From Eubacterium sp. AB3007 (GTDB lineage: Bacteria > Bacillota > Clostridia > Peptostreptococcales > Anaerovoracaceae): a stretch of DNA of 64,000 nt. Shown here one piece after another: positions 1-7,919 of this stretch. The notes beneath the pieces were generated by a model. The model saw nothing but the letters and a program-made list of their open reading frames with translations. It had not been told where the DNA came from and ran no database searches. The position numbers were made by a program, and so were the translations under genes. The number at the start of each line of letters is the position of its first letter. Position 1 is the first letter of the stretch. The stretch covers positions 1,302,001-1,366,000 of the forward strand of contig NZ_JIAD01000001.1 of the NCBI RefSeq assembly GCF_000688015.1, written 5' to 3'.

Positions 1-333
1 CACCCCATTCAAAACATGGTACTGGCCGCTGTACTCCCGGATCCTCTCCATCGCCATCACGTCCTGCGGGCTCTCAACTACACAGATCACATCCTGGCGG
101 CGCCCCGCATCGCTGCAGATCGCGCAGGGGTCAGTGTCTGTCAGGTTTCCGCACACAGAACAGTAACGCATAGCTTTCTTGGCTTCCCGAATCGAGTCAG
201 CCAGGGCCACCGCTTCCCCATCAGAGAGGGACAGCACGTGGAACGCCAGCCGTTGGGCAGTCTTGTTCCCGATACCCGGCAGTTTACCCAGTTCACCTAC
301 AAGTCTGGCCAGCGGTTTCGGATACTGTGCCAT
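1..333 (-). CDS. recR: Recombination protein RecR, 3' end cut by window edge
   Basis: RecR works with RecO and RecF in gap repair and loading of RecA. The visible 111 residues begin MAQYPKPLARLVGEL, contain the helix-hairpin-helix segment (LPGIGNKTAQRLAFH, about residues 18-32), a four-cysteine zinc module (Cys58, 61, 70, 73) and the start of the Toprim domain (DVICVVESPQD from residue 81). The rest of the Toprim domain lies beyond base 1. The ATG at 331-333 follows ybaB by 13 bp, so the gene is the last visible member of the ffs-dnaX-ybaB-recR cluster, an arrangement well known in Firmicutes. Identity is very secure; only the C-terminus is missing. Confidence 0.96.
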   Translation of the reverse strand, partial: MAQYPKPLARLVGELGKLPGIGNKTAQRLAFHVLSLSDGEAVALADSIREAKKAMRYCSVCGNLTDTDPCAICSDAGRRQDVICVVESPQDVMAMERIREYSGQYHVLNGV

Positions 334-346
334 AATATCCTATCCT

Positions 347-712
347 CTACAGCCCAGGGATATTCAATCCGCCGGTGAGGCTGTCATAAGCCGCGCTGGA
401 CTCCTCGTCCACCTGGCGCATGCCTTCGTTCACTGCCGCGATCACCAGATCCTGCAAAGTCTCCACATCATCCGGATCCACCACGTCCTGGTCGATCGTC
501 AGAGAAAGCAGTTCCTTCTTGCCACTGACAACGGCTTCCACAACACCGCCGCCCGCGCTGGCCTTGAACTCCTTCTCCTCCAGTTCCGCCTGCATCTGCT
601 CCATCTGCCGCTGCATAGCCTGCACCTGCTGCATCTGCGCCATCTGGCCCTTACGGCCTCCGCCTCCGCCGCCTGTCTTCGGCCGCTTGCCTGCTCTCAT
701 TCCTCTGCCCAT
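347..712 (-). CDS. ybaB: YbaB/EbfC family nucleoid-associated protein
   Basis: A small dimeric DNA-binding protein, 121 residues, close to the family size of about 100-115. The N-terminal 20 residues are a basic, Gly-rich extension (GGGGGGRKG). A Gln/Met-rich coiled helix follows (MQQVQAMQRQMEQMQAELE), then the conserved core with ASAGGGVVEAVVSGKKELLS and the C-terminal helix region VNEGMRQVDEESS. It lies between dnaX and recR, its usual place, probably co-transcribed with both. The poly-Gly N-terminal tail is slightly unusual. The family is linked to nucleoid organisation and sometimes to recombination through RecR; its exact role here cannot be read from sequence. Confidence 0.93.
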   Translation of the reverse strand: MGRGMRAGKRPKTGGGGGGRKGQMAQMQQVQAMQRQMEQMQAELEEKEFKASAGGGVVEAVVSGKKELLSLTIDQDVVDPDDVETLQDLVIAAVNEGMRQVDEESSAAYDSLTGGLNIPGL

Positions 713-789
713 TGTTCTCCTCCTTGCTCTTACTTCTTCCTATATGTCGCTCTGTCCTCTGCTGCACAAAGCATTCTATACCTGTTCTC

Positions 790-2601
790 CTAGTCCCGGA
801 TCTTCACCTCTGTGCCCAGCACTGCTGAGGCCTGTCTGGCGATCTCCGTCGCATCCGGCTTGCCCCCGGAGGGGCCATCCCCCTGGACCTTGATCACCAT
901 GTGCATCTCCCTCCCCAACTGCCGGCTCATGAGGTCTGAGATGAGGTCTTCGTCCATCATCAGGACCCCCTTCGCCATCTTGCTGGGGGCGATAACCTTG
1001 AACTGGCGCTCCCCCACAGCGGCCAGCATTGCTCGTCGCATGCTGTTGGTGGTGGCTGCCAGAGGTTCTGCCTGCTCAAAGATATCGTTCCAGAGCTGGT
1101 CCAGCTCCTCCTGGGAATAAAAAGCCTCCGGCACTTCCTCTGTCTCTTCTGCCGCGGCGGCGTTGGGCGCTGTCATCGGCGCCTTCTTCTCTGGTTCAGA
1201 AGGTGCACTGACCGGAACTGCCGGCGTAGGTGCGGCAACAGAGTTCACCTGCCTCGATGGTGCCCCATCTCTATCCGTGCCTGCATAGGGGCTTTGCTTC
1301 GGCACCGCGTCAGCCCGCATGGTCGCCATGGCTTCCTCCATGGCCGCGGAATCGAATTCTGGCTCCTCGATCTGGATGGCTGGTATTCCGCCCTCCGTCG
1401 TCGCCGGTGCCGGTTTCTGCTCTGCTGCCGGCTTTGTGGAAGCGGTGGGCGTCGCCGGTCTGCTCGTGGGCGTCGCCGGCCTGTTCGCCGGAGCTGCCGG
1501 TCTGGCGCCGTACTCCAATCCCCCTGCAATGGTGACGATAGCCACCTCCATGAGGATCCTCGCCTGGGTAGAATAGCGGGCATCATTGATGGTTTTCGCC
1601 AACGTCACGATGCTGCTGTTCAACTCTGCCAGTTCGATCTTGGCACTCTGTTCCTTCAACAATTCTATGTTCTCCGAAGACATGTTCAGCATATCTCCGG
1701 GATTTTTCACAAACTTCGCGATCAACAGGGCGCGGTAGTGGGCCATCCAGTCCTTCATCATCTGTCGGACGTCCTTCCCTTCCTCCATAGCGCCTTCCAG
1801 AAGCAAAAGCGCCTGGGATATGTTGCGGGTCAGCACCTTCTCCGTCAACTCGATGTAGAACTCCTCCGAGACCGTCCCCAGAAACTCCAGGATCTTGTCC
1901 CGGTCCAAACGTGCCTCCCCGGAGGACATGCACTGTTCCAGGATACTCAGGGAGTCACGCACCGATCCGTCTGCGTTCCTTGCCAGAAGTGCCAACGCCC
2001 CCTCCGTGATCTCAACGCCGTGCTCCTGGCAGATCCGGGCCATGTTGGCCTTGATCTCAGCAGCGGACACCCGCCGAAAATCCAGTCGCATACACCGGGA
2101 CAGTACCGTCTGCGGCAACTTCTCCGGGTTGGTGGTGGCCAGTATGAACATCACATGTGCCGGCGGTTCCTCCAGTGTTTTCAGGAGTGCGTTGAACGCC
2201 CCGGTAGACAGCATGTGGACCTCGTCGATGATATAGACCTTCCGCCGTCCTGCACTGGGAGGATAATTGACACTCTCCCGCAGCTCCCGGATGTTCTCCA
2301 CACCGTTGTTGGATGCCGCATCGATCTCAATCACATCGATGAAATTCCCCTCCGCGATCGCGCGGCAACTGGGACACTCCCCACAGGGGCGCTCACCTTC
2401 TCCAGTGCAGTTCACCGCCTTGGCCAGGATCCTGGCCGTGGTGGTCTTGCCAGTGCCCCGGGTTCCACAGAACAGATAGGCATGGCTCACCGTGTCCGTG
2501 GCGATCTGGTGCCTCAGGATCCGAACGATCTGCTCCTGTCCCAGGATCTCGTCGAACACCTCCGGTCTGTTCTCCCTGTACAAAGCCCTGTATTGCTTCA
2601 T
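790..2601 (-). CDS. dnaX: DNA polymerase III subunit gamma/tau
   Basis: Clamp-loader ATPase that opens the sliding clamp and organises the replisome. Starting at the ATG at 2599-2601 (preceded by GGAGAGACAGA) gives 603 residues beginning MKQYRALYRENRP, the typical family start; the longer open frame to 2640 adds 13 residues without family similarity. Walker A GTRGTGKT is at residues 46-53, a zinc module has Cys65, 73, 76 and 79, and the Walker B region reads VYIIDEVHMLS. The AAA+ core and clamp-loader domain III fill roughly residues 1-360. A Pro/Ala/Thr-rich linker follows, then a C-terminal tau-like domain from about residue 480. No programmed frameshift site was evaluated. The SRP RNA gene lies just upstream. 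Confidence 0.97.
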   Translation of the reverse strand: MKQYRALYRENRPEVFDEILGQEQIVRILRHQIATDTVSHAYLFCGTRGTGKTTTARILAKAVNCTGEGERPCGECPSCRAIAEGNFIDVIEIDAASNNGVENIRELRESVNYPPSAGRRKVYIIDEVHMLSTGAFNALLKTLEEPPAHVMFILATTNPEKLPQTVLSRCMRLDFRRVSAAEIKANMARICQEHGVEITEGALALLARNADGSVRDSLSILEQCMSSGEARLDRDKILEFLGTVSEEFYIELTEKVLTRNISQALLLLEGAMEEGKDVRQMMKDWMAHYRALLIAKFVKNPGDMLNMSSENIELLKEQSAKIELAELNSSIVTLAKTINDARYSTQARILMEVAIVTIAGGLEYGARPAAPANRPATPTSRPATPTASTKPAAEQKPAPATTEGGIPAIQIEEPEFDSAAMEEAMATMRADAVPKQSPYAGTDRDGAPSRQVNSVAAPTPAVPVSAPSEPEKKAPMTAPNAAAAEETEEVPEAFYSQEELDQLWNDIFEQAEPLAATTNSMRRAMLAAVGERQFKVIAPSKMAKGVLMMDEDLISDLMSRQLGREMHMVIKVQGDGPSGGKPDATEIARQASAVLGTEVKIRD

Positions 2602-2662
2602 TCTGTCTCTCCACGCTCCATCGCGGGCGACGGATCGCACCGCAGTCTGGTTCTAATAAAAT

Positions 2663-2824
2663 ATCTGCCCTTTAACAGCTCCGCATGACGTTGGAGAAGG
2701 CTTATCTGCGGCACATAAGAACTTCCGCTTATTGCTGCTTCCTTCCGGACCTGACAAGGTTCACGGCATCCTATTGCGCAGGACCCAAACCATGTCAGGC
2801 GAAGCTATTAAAGGGCAGAGCCCC
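2663..2824 (-). ncRNA. ffs: Signal recognition particle RNA
   Basis: Read on the minus strand, the segment contains the diagnostic SRP domain IV apical region GTCAGGTCCGGAAGGAAGCA (about 2735-2755) and the opposite strand of that helix near 2785-2800. The two ends pair over a long stretch: CTGCCCTTTAATAGCTTCGC at the 5' side with GCGGAGCTGTTAAAGGGCAG at the 3' side. Total length is about 160 nt, longer than the minimal 4.5S type; the extra length lies in the basal stem. The RNA binds Ffh and targets membrane and secreted proteins. Location directly upstream of dnaX matches other Firmicutes. Ends are estimated from the stem, within about 5 nt. Confidence 0.93.
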
Positions 2825-2861
2825 GTTCAATATTTAATTATATTGCTTTTGGTCTGGAATG

Positions 2862-3674
2862 TCAAGACTCTCCGGCCACCTTCCGCACGTTGATACTGAC
2901 ATTGACGATGTTAAAAGCGGTCATGGCTTCCACTACCTCCGCCAATCGCCGCTGGAACCCTTCGGCAGCCTTCCACAGCCTGCACCCCTCCCGCAGATCC
3001 ACTGTGACATACATCTGCAGTGCCTCAGGCTTGGTGTTCACATAGACACGGGATACCTCCGAGATATCCGGGCTCTCTTTGGCGACACAGTGGGCGATAT
3101 CCGCCACCGCCTTGTCAGAGATGATGAAATCCCCCATGTAGCTGAAGGTAGGCCGGACCACGGTCCGCTCCGACTGGGCACTTCCCCGCAGGTTGTCCTT
3201 GATGATCTTCAGCGGCGAGATAAAGTAGCCGGCGAAGGCGCGTTTCACCTGGAAGGTCGGTACCGGGATCACGTGCTTCCCCTGCCCGATCCTCTGCTTC
3301 CGCGCCACGGTACGCTCCTCTTCCGAGGTGATGTCCTCGATGTGGATGCGCTCATCGATGGGACCGAGCTCCAGGCGTGCGGCGATCCGGTCTGCCATCT
3401 GGTCCGACGTGCCCAGGATCAGAATAGAGGAGGGCTTTGTGCGGGCGATAGCGGCCATCACCTGCGCCTGATGCTCCGGCTTGTTGAACAAAGCCGTCTT
3501 GATGGCGCCCACCATGGTCTTCTGGCGCTTGGCGGAGACCCCCGCTTCCACCCGATGCCCGCAGATAAAAAGCCCATCGTCGATGATGCTTTGGATGTTT
3601 TTTTCCTTGCAGAGGTTCATGGCCTGAAAGCTTTTGCCGGTCCCGCTCTTTCCTGTCAGAGAGTAAACTTTCAT
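2862..3674 (-). CDS. P-loop NTPase-like protein with C-terminal Asp23/YloU-like domain
   Basis: 270 residues. The N-terminus is a nucleotide-binding domain with Walker A GKSGTGKS at residues 8-15 (MKVYSLTGKSGTGKSFQAMN) and a possible later strand SSILILGTS. From about residue 170 the sequence resembles Asp23/YloU small alkaline-shock proteins (FIISDKAVADIAHCVAKESP, then SRVYVNTKPEALQMYVTVDL and a closing helix with FNIVNVSINVRKV). I infer a fusion of the two; the C-terminal assignment rests on pattern only. The gene precedes ffs on the same strand and diverges from a ferredoxin gene. Substrate and process are unknown. The start ATG (3672-3674) has only a weak ribosome site. Confidence 0.7.
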   Translation of the reverse strand: MKVYSLTGKSGTGKSFQAMNLCKEKNIQSIIDDGLFICGHRVEAGVSAKRQKTMVGAIKTALFNKPEHQAQVMAAIARTKPSSILILGTSDQMADRIAARLELGPIDERIHIEDITSEEERTVARKQRIGQGKHVIPVPTFQVKRAFAGYFISPLKIIKDNLRGSAQSERTVVRPTFSYMGDFIISDKAVADIAHCVAKESPDISEVSRVYVNTKPEALQMYVTVDLREGCRLWKAAEGFQRRLAEVVEAMTAFNIVNVSINVRKVAGES

Positions 3675-3675
3675 C

Positions 3676-3704
3676 TTTACTTGCTACGTCCTTTCTGGTA
3701 TAAT
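3676..3704 (+). promoter_or_regulatory. Probable promoter of the ferredoxin gene
   Basis: TTTACT (3676-3681) and a perfect TATAAT (3699-3704) are separated by 17 bp, 45 bp upstream of the ferredoxin ATG. The -35 box lies directly next to the start codon of the divergent P-loop gene. Confidence 0.6.
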
Positions 3705-3706
3705 AA

Positions 3707-3919
<213 letters not shown>

Positions 3920-3940
3920 TGACATAGGACTGGTAGAAAC

Positions 3941-3975
3941 AACCGCTTCGCTTACGCGAAGCGGTTTTGCTTTTG
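3941..3975 (+). terminator. Intrinsic terminator after ferredoxin
   Basis: AACCGCTTCG and CGAAGCGGTT form a stem with a short loop, followed on the plus strand by TTGCTTTT. It also stands 3' of the convergent rex gene, but the minus-strand side has a poorer T run. Confidence 0.8.
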
Positions 3976-3979
3976 GGGA

Positions 3980-4621
3980 CTATCCCTTTTTGCGCTTGTC
4001 GTTCATATGATACGCCAGGGAATGCAGGCTGTCGGACAGATGCACGTCCTCCAGCGCCACGTGTGAGGGGACCTCGATGTCCGCGGTGGCAAAGTTCCAG
4101 ATGCCTCTCACCCCCGCAAAACAAAGCCTGTCTGCCACCCCCTGCGCGTTGTCCTTGTTGACACAGATGACGCCGATGTCGATGTTCTCCTTCTCCACAT
4201 ATTGGACCATATCTTCCTCGTCGAGGATGGGGACGCCGTCCAGATCGCGGCCGATGAGCGCCGGATCCACCTCGAACATAGCACAAATCTTGAACCCCTG
4301 CTTGTGGAAGTGAGTGTAGCGCCCGATGGCCTGGCCCAGGTTGCCGGCACCGACGATGACCATCTTGTAGACCTGATCCAGCCCCAGGATGGCGCTGATC
4401 TCCTTCAGCAATCCCTCTACGCTGTACCCGTATCCCTGCTGTCCAAACCCGCCGAAGTTGTTCAGATCCTGCCGGATCTGGGAAGCGGTATAGCCAATGA
4501 GTTCGCTGAACTCCTTGGAAGAGATCTTCTCTACGCCCTTCTTATTCAGTTCGATCAGGTACCTGCGATAACGCGGGAGCCGCTTGATGACGGCGTTGGA
4601 TATCTTGGTATTCTTGGCCAT
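3980..4621 (-). CDS. rex: Redox-sensing transcriptional repressor Rex
   Basis: Rex senses the NADH/NAD ratio and releases its operators when NADH is high, controlling fermentation and hydrogen genes in Gram-positive bacteria. The 213 residues match the family length. The N-terminal winged helix includes ISSKEFSELIGYTASQIRQD (residues 33-52) and FGGFGQQGYGY; the Rossmann domain starts with VIVGAGNLGQAIG (GxGxxG at 91-96). The C-terminal swapped helix is represented by LSDSLHSLAYHM. The ribosome site GAAGGAG is only about 3 nt from the ATG, closer than usual. acpP lies upstream on the same strand with a hairpin between them. Confidence 0.96.
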   Translation of the reverse strand: MAKNTKISNAVIKRLPRYRRYLIELNKKGVEKISSKEFSELIGYTASQIRQDLNNFGGFGQQGYGYSVEGLLKEISAILGLDQVYKMVIVGAGNLGQAIGRYTHFHKQGFKICAMFEVDPALIGRDLDGVPILDEEDMVQYVEKENIDIGVICVNKDNAQGVADRLCFAGVRGIWNFATADIEVPSHVALEDVHLSDSLHSLAYHMNDKRKKG

Positions 4622-4644
4622 GCTCCTCTCCTTCTCTTACAACA

Positions 4645-4667
4645 AGACCCGCCGGTGAGGCGGGTCT
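4645..4667 (-). terminator. Stem-loop between acpP and rex
   Basis: Nine-bp perfect stem AGACCCGCC / GGCGGGTCT with a 5-nt loop, read on the minus strand after the acpP stop and followed by TTGTTG. The T run is weak, so it may be a partial terminator that lowers rex expression relative to acpP rather than a full stop. Confidence 0.55.
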
Positions 4668-4673
4668 GTCCTG

Positions 4674-4904
4674 TTATTCGATGTTATCGTCTACAAAGCC
4701 TACGAGATCGCTCACCACCTGGAAATTCTCTGCTTCCTCATCTGGGATCTCGATGTCGAACTCCTCCTCGATCGCCATGATGATCTCTACAGCATCCAGA
4801 GAATCTGCTTCCAGATCCTTCATCAGGTTGGTATCCATAGTAACCATGGAAGGCTCAACGTTGAGCTGCTCCACGATAATATCTCTGATCTTTTCAAAAG
4901 ACAT
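4674..4904 (-). CDS. acpP: Acyl carrier protein
   Basis: Carries growing fatty-acyl chains on a 4'-phosphopantetheine arm. The ATG at 4902-4904 gives 76 residues, the usual size, and is preceded by GAGGAGG; the longer open frame upstream is not supported. The modification site is Ser35 in the DSLD motif ([19 protein letters not shown]). The protein is strongly acidic, as expected. It is not surrounded by fatty-acid synthesis genes and is followed by rex on the same strand. It could instead serve a dedicated pathway, but the sequence looks like the housekeeping ACP. Confidence 0.95.
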   Translation of the reverse strand: MSFEKIRDIIVEQLNVEPSMVTMDTNLMKDLEADSLDAVEIIMAIEEEFDIEIPDEEAENFQVVSDLVGFVDDNIE

Positions 4905-4938
4905 AACTAACCTCCTCGCTTGTTCTAATATCAAATAC

Positions 4939-4991
4939 ATTATAGTTGAGAAGTCTTCCGATTGCAAGGGGAAATTGCTATGTGGTATACT
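4939..4991. promoter_or_regulatory. Back-to-back promoters of acpP and hypB sharing one -35 hexamer
   Basis: The hexamer TTGCAA at 4962-4967 is its own reverse complement. On the minus strand it is 17 bp from TATAAT (4939-4944) toward acpP; on the plus strand it is 18 bp from TATACT (4986-4991) toward hypB. Both genes have strong ribosome sites at proper distance. Boxes are seen directly; use by RNA polymerase is inferred. Confidence 0.5.
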
Positions 4992-5013
4992 TGTTTCAAG
5001 AAGGAGGATCACT

Positions 5014-5688
5014 ATGGATCAGAAGGAAGTCAAGATAATCGAAGTAAAGGAAAGTATCTTTGCGGACAACGACCAGGAGGCAGACAGACTGCGAGAGGAA
5101 CTGAAGAGCCGGGGGATCTTCCTGCTCAACCTCATGTCTTCTCCGGGATCCGGCAAGACCACGACCCTGACCCGGACCATTGAGATGCTGAAGGAGGAAT
5201 ACAGGATCGGCGTCATGGAGGCGGACATCGACTCCGATGTGGACGCCAGGGCCATCGCCGAGACCGGGGCCCGGTCCATCCAGATCCACACCGGTGGCAT
5301 GTGCCATCTGGACGCAGGCATGACCGCCCAGGGACTGGAGGCTCTGGAAACAGGCGATGTAGATCTGGCCATTCTGGAGAACGTAGGGAACCTGGTATGC
5401 CCGGCGGAGTTTGACACGGGGGCATCCAAAAACGCCATGATTCTCTCCGTTCCGGAGGGAGATGACAAGCCCCTGAAATACCCCCTCATGTTCTCCATCT
5501 GCGATGTGGTGCTCGTCAACAAGATCGATGTCCTGCCTTATTTCGATTTTGACCTGGATACCTGCCGGAAAAACATCGCCCTGCGCAACCCAAAGGCAGA
5601 GGTCATCCCCATCTGCGCCAAGACCGGCGAGGGGATGGATTCCTGGGCAGACTGGCTACGCCGGGAGATCAGAGAGTGGAAGGCATGA
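5014..5688 (+). CDS. hypB: HypB-type nickel-insertion GTPase
   Basis: GTPase that delivers nickel to [NiFe]-hydrogenase or related enzymes, normally with HypA. From the ATG at 5014 (after AAGGAGG at 5001-5007) the protein has 224 residues. Walker A is SSPGSGKT (residues 42-49), the metal-binding CH pair of the family is Cys97-His98 (HTGGMCHLD), switch elements include [13 protein letters not shown], and the base-recognition motif is VNKIDVLP. The His-rich metal-storage N-terminus found in some HypB proteins is absent. No hypA, hydrogenase or urease gene is in the window, so the client enzyme is elsewhere. Confidence 0.93.
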   Translation: MDQKEVKIIEVKESIFADNDQEADRLREELKSRGIFLLNLMSSPGSGKTTTLTRTIEMLKEEYRIGVMEADIDSDVDARAIAETGARSIQIHTGGMCHLDAGMTAQGLEALETGDVDLAILENVGNLVCPAEFDTGASKNAMILSVPEGDDKPLKYPLMFSICDVVLVNKIDVLPYFDFDLDTCRKNIALRNPKAEVIPICAKTGEGMDSWADWLRREIREWKA

Positions 5689-5702
5689 AACGCCATACAG
5701 AG

Positions 5703-5738
5703 CGGGAGGGAGCTGCGGCTCCCTCCCGTTGTTATTAT
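5703..5738 (+). terminator. Intrinsic terminator of hypB
   Basis: Eleven-bp perfect stem CGGGAGGGAGC / GCTCCCTCCCG with a 4-nt loop (TGCG), followed on the plus strand by TTGTTATTATTT. Its T tract overlaps the stop codon of the convergent peptidase gene. Confidence 0.88.
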
Positions 5739-7747
5739 TTGATCTTTACTTTCTTGGTTGCCCACTTCCCGTAAACGTTCTTACCATCTACCTTTGTGAT
5801 GGTCCGGACACGGAAGGTGTATTTCTTGCCTTTTTTCAGTTTCTTGCTCTTGACCTTGGTCTTGGTAGTGGACTTGGTCAGATCTGCCCATTTCTTGCCC
5901 TTCTGCTTGTACTGGATCTGGTAAGCAGTAACGCCGGAGACCGCCTTGAACTTCACGGTCGCCTTCCTGGACTTCGACTTGACCTTCAGTTTCTTGACTT
6001 TCAGCTGTTTCGCTATTTTTTTCAGCGTCTTGTTCGACTTGGTGGCTTCTTCCTTTGCCGCCTTAAGCTGCTTCTTCAGCTCCTTGATCTCTTTCGCGCT
6101 CTTGTCCTTCGACTGTTTAAGTTCCTTCTGGAGGGCGTTGATCTTATCATTCGCCTTGTCCAGCTTGCCCTGTGCCACAGTCAGCAGATATTCCGCGGGA
6201 ACCTTATAATCCGGCATCACGTTCTTCTCCGCCATGGTGACCTTCAGCGGCTTGCTGAAATCTCCGGCAGCCACATAGGCTCGAAGCTCCTCAACGACAG
6301 AGTCGGTCACTTTCATGTACTGCTCCGCCTGCTCCTTCCCAATATCGGTAGCGGCTTTCTTGGCCAGTGCGGGATCGTACTCATAGATCGTGAGCATATC
6401 CTTGTCGACCTTGGCCTGCTGCTCGATCAGGCTTGCCTGGTATTTCACAAAATATTCCTTGATGCCGTCTCCAACGTGATTGGCTCTGTTCTTGTCACAC
6501 AGATCGTTGATCACGTTCGCGTTCCAGTTGACCGAATTGGGCACGTAGGAAACACTGTCCACCTTGTAGGCATCGTGGACATCGGTGATCATCGCGCCGT
6601 AATACGGCAGGAAAATACCGAACTCCGCATCTGCCGGTGTGACCCATTCGATCGTCGTCATCTCCAGAGGGAATCCCTTTCTGGTCTCGAAAACATGGCA
6701 CTCTGTATGGCGGTTGTTTCCAATGCTGGAAAGCCTTGGGTTCACATTCCCGTCGTACTTTGTACCCTCTCCCCGGTATCCCAGGAAGCGTATCGTCTCC
6801 AGCGCTGTCAGTTTCCGGTTCGGGGTCATCATGGTCGGAAGCGGGTTGTCTGCGTTGACCTGATTCAGATCGATCTTCTCGGCCTGCTCTGGATCCATGT
6901 AGTAGGCTCCCTGCCAGTATCTGGTGTTCTGAAAACTCCTGCTGTAAGTCGATGCGACATGGATCTTTCCGCTCTTTCCCTTCTTCAGGAACCCCTTCTC
7001 CTCAGGAAGGCTGACCAGCTCCTTGGAAGCGACCACATTCTCGGTATCTGTGACATCCACCTCGCCGATCAGCATGATGTTCGGATTGAACCCGACCTGA
7101 TCGCTGGGAAGTCTGGTGGCCACATACTGATGCCCGGCTACGCAGTCAAACCCCCAGGTTTCTTTTCCATCTCCGATCAGGATGAAATAGCACTCTCCGC
7201 TCCCCTTCTCGTCGATTATCCTTGCCAGCAGATCTACCGCCTCCTTGGCGGACGCAGCATTGGCCATGAGCACAGACGGAATGGAGACCTCCGCGATGCC
7301 ATTGCTGACCAGAGGATCTGCGGCCTTTGCGCTGTTGTTATAACTCGTTGTCACGGTCGCCGTGATGTAGACGCCCTTCTCATTCACGCATCCTGCCGCA
7401 TAAGGCTCTCCCTGCGGGTTTCCATCGTTATCGAAAACGGTTTCATCCGGGTTGATCTTCGGACTTTCCTTGATATAGGTATATGCATAGGTCTTGCTCG
7501 GATACCGCCACTGAAATCCGTTGCAGTCGACGAACATGTCGCCGGCTTTGTGCTCTGTGGCAGGAGCGACCCCCAGCATCTTGTTATAGTTGTTCGTGTA
7601 ATCTTCGCTACGCCCTACATAGACATTCCCGTTCTCACTGACGTCCGATCCGACGTAAATACTGGTACATGCAAACGCAGAGGCACTCATCGTCAGGATC
7701 AGCGTGAATGACAGGAACACCGTGCTTATCATTCTCTTCAATCTCAT
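5735..7747 (-). CDS. Secreted C69-family dipeptidase with coiled coil and FN3-like domain
   Basis: From the ATG at 7745-7747 (preceded by AGGGGA) 670 residues follow. A signal peptide ends SASAFA, placing Cys27 (CTSIYVGSD) at the new N-terminus. C69 enzymes are N-terminal-nucleophile hydrolases with exactly such a cysteine, so signal cleavage would also activate the enzyme. The catalytic domain runs to about residue 510, including GRSEDYTNNYNKM. A Lys/Glu-rich coiled coil with heptad character follows (about 520-590), then a basic FN3-like domain (VSGVTAYQIQYKQKGKKWAD) common in clostridial surface proteins. The very basic tail probably keeps it at the cell wall. Its substrate, peptide or wall-derived, is not evident. 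Confidence 0.87.
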   Translation of the reverse strand: MRLKRMISTVFLSFTLILTMSASAFACTSIYVGSDVSENGNVYVGRSEDYTNNYNKMLGVAPATEHKAGDMFVDCNGFQWRYPSKTYAYTYIKESPKINPDETVFDNDGNPQGEPYAAGCVNEKGVYITATVTTSYNNSAKAADPLVSNGIAEVSIPSVLMANAASAKEAVDLLARIIDEKGSGECYFILIGDGKETWGFDCVAGHQYVATRLPSDQVGFNPNIMLIGEVDVTDTENVVASKELVSLPEEKGFLKKGKSGKIHVASTYSRSFQNTRYWQGAYYMDPEQAEKIDLNQVNADNPLPTMMTPNRKLTALETIRFLGYRGEGTKYDGNVNPRLSSIGNNRHTECHVFETRKGFPLEMTTIEWVTPADAEFGIFLPYYGAMITDVHDAYKVDSVSYVPNSVNWNANVINDLCDKNRANHVGDGIKEYFVKYQASLIEQQAKVDKDMLTIYEYDPALAKKAATDIGKEQAEQYMKVTDSVVEELRAYVAAGDFSKPLKVTMAEKNVMPDYKVPAEYLLTVAQGKLDKANDKINALQKELKQSKDKSAKEIKELKKQLKAAKEEATKSNKTLKKIAKQLKVKKLKVKSKSRKATVKFKAVSGVTAYQIQYKQKGKKWADLTKSTTKTKVKSKKLKKGKKYTFRVRTITKVDGKNVYGKWATKKVKIK

Positions 7748-7840
7748 ATCTTTTCCCCTTTTTGACACTAATACAATACCTCTTCTGGAGCCCCCTCCCA
7801 TCAGGCTCGTCACAATAGATGTACAATTCGTTCATCTTTT

Positions 7841-7869
7841 ATTATACTATAGGACGGCCGCCGCGTCAA
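7841..7869 (-). promoter_or_regulatory. Strong promoter of the C69 peptidase gene
   Basis: On the minus strand TTGACG and TATAAT are separated by exactly 17 bp. The start codon at 7747 is about 90 bp downstream, leaving a leader with no clear structure. Confidence 0.75.
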
Positions 7870-7919
7870 ATCGCCTGGGAAACGGCAGTTCCTTATCCCC
7901 TGTCGGAACTCCTCCGCGG

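Noticed and set aside
5504..7711. 735-residue plus-strand open frame opposite the C69 peptidase
   Set aside because: It is antisense to a gene with a clear signal peptide, catalytic motif and promoter; the long frame is a by-product of GC-rich codon use.
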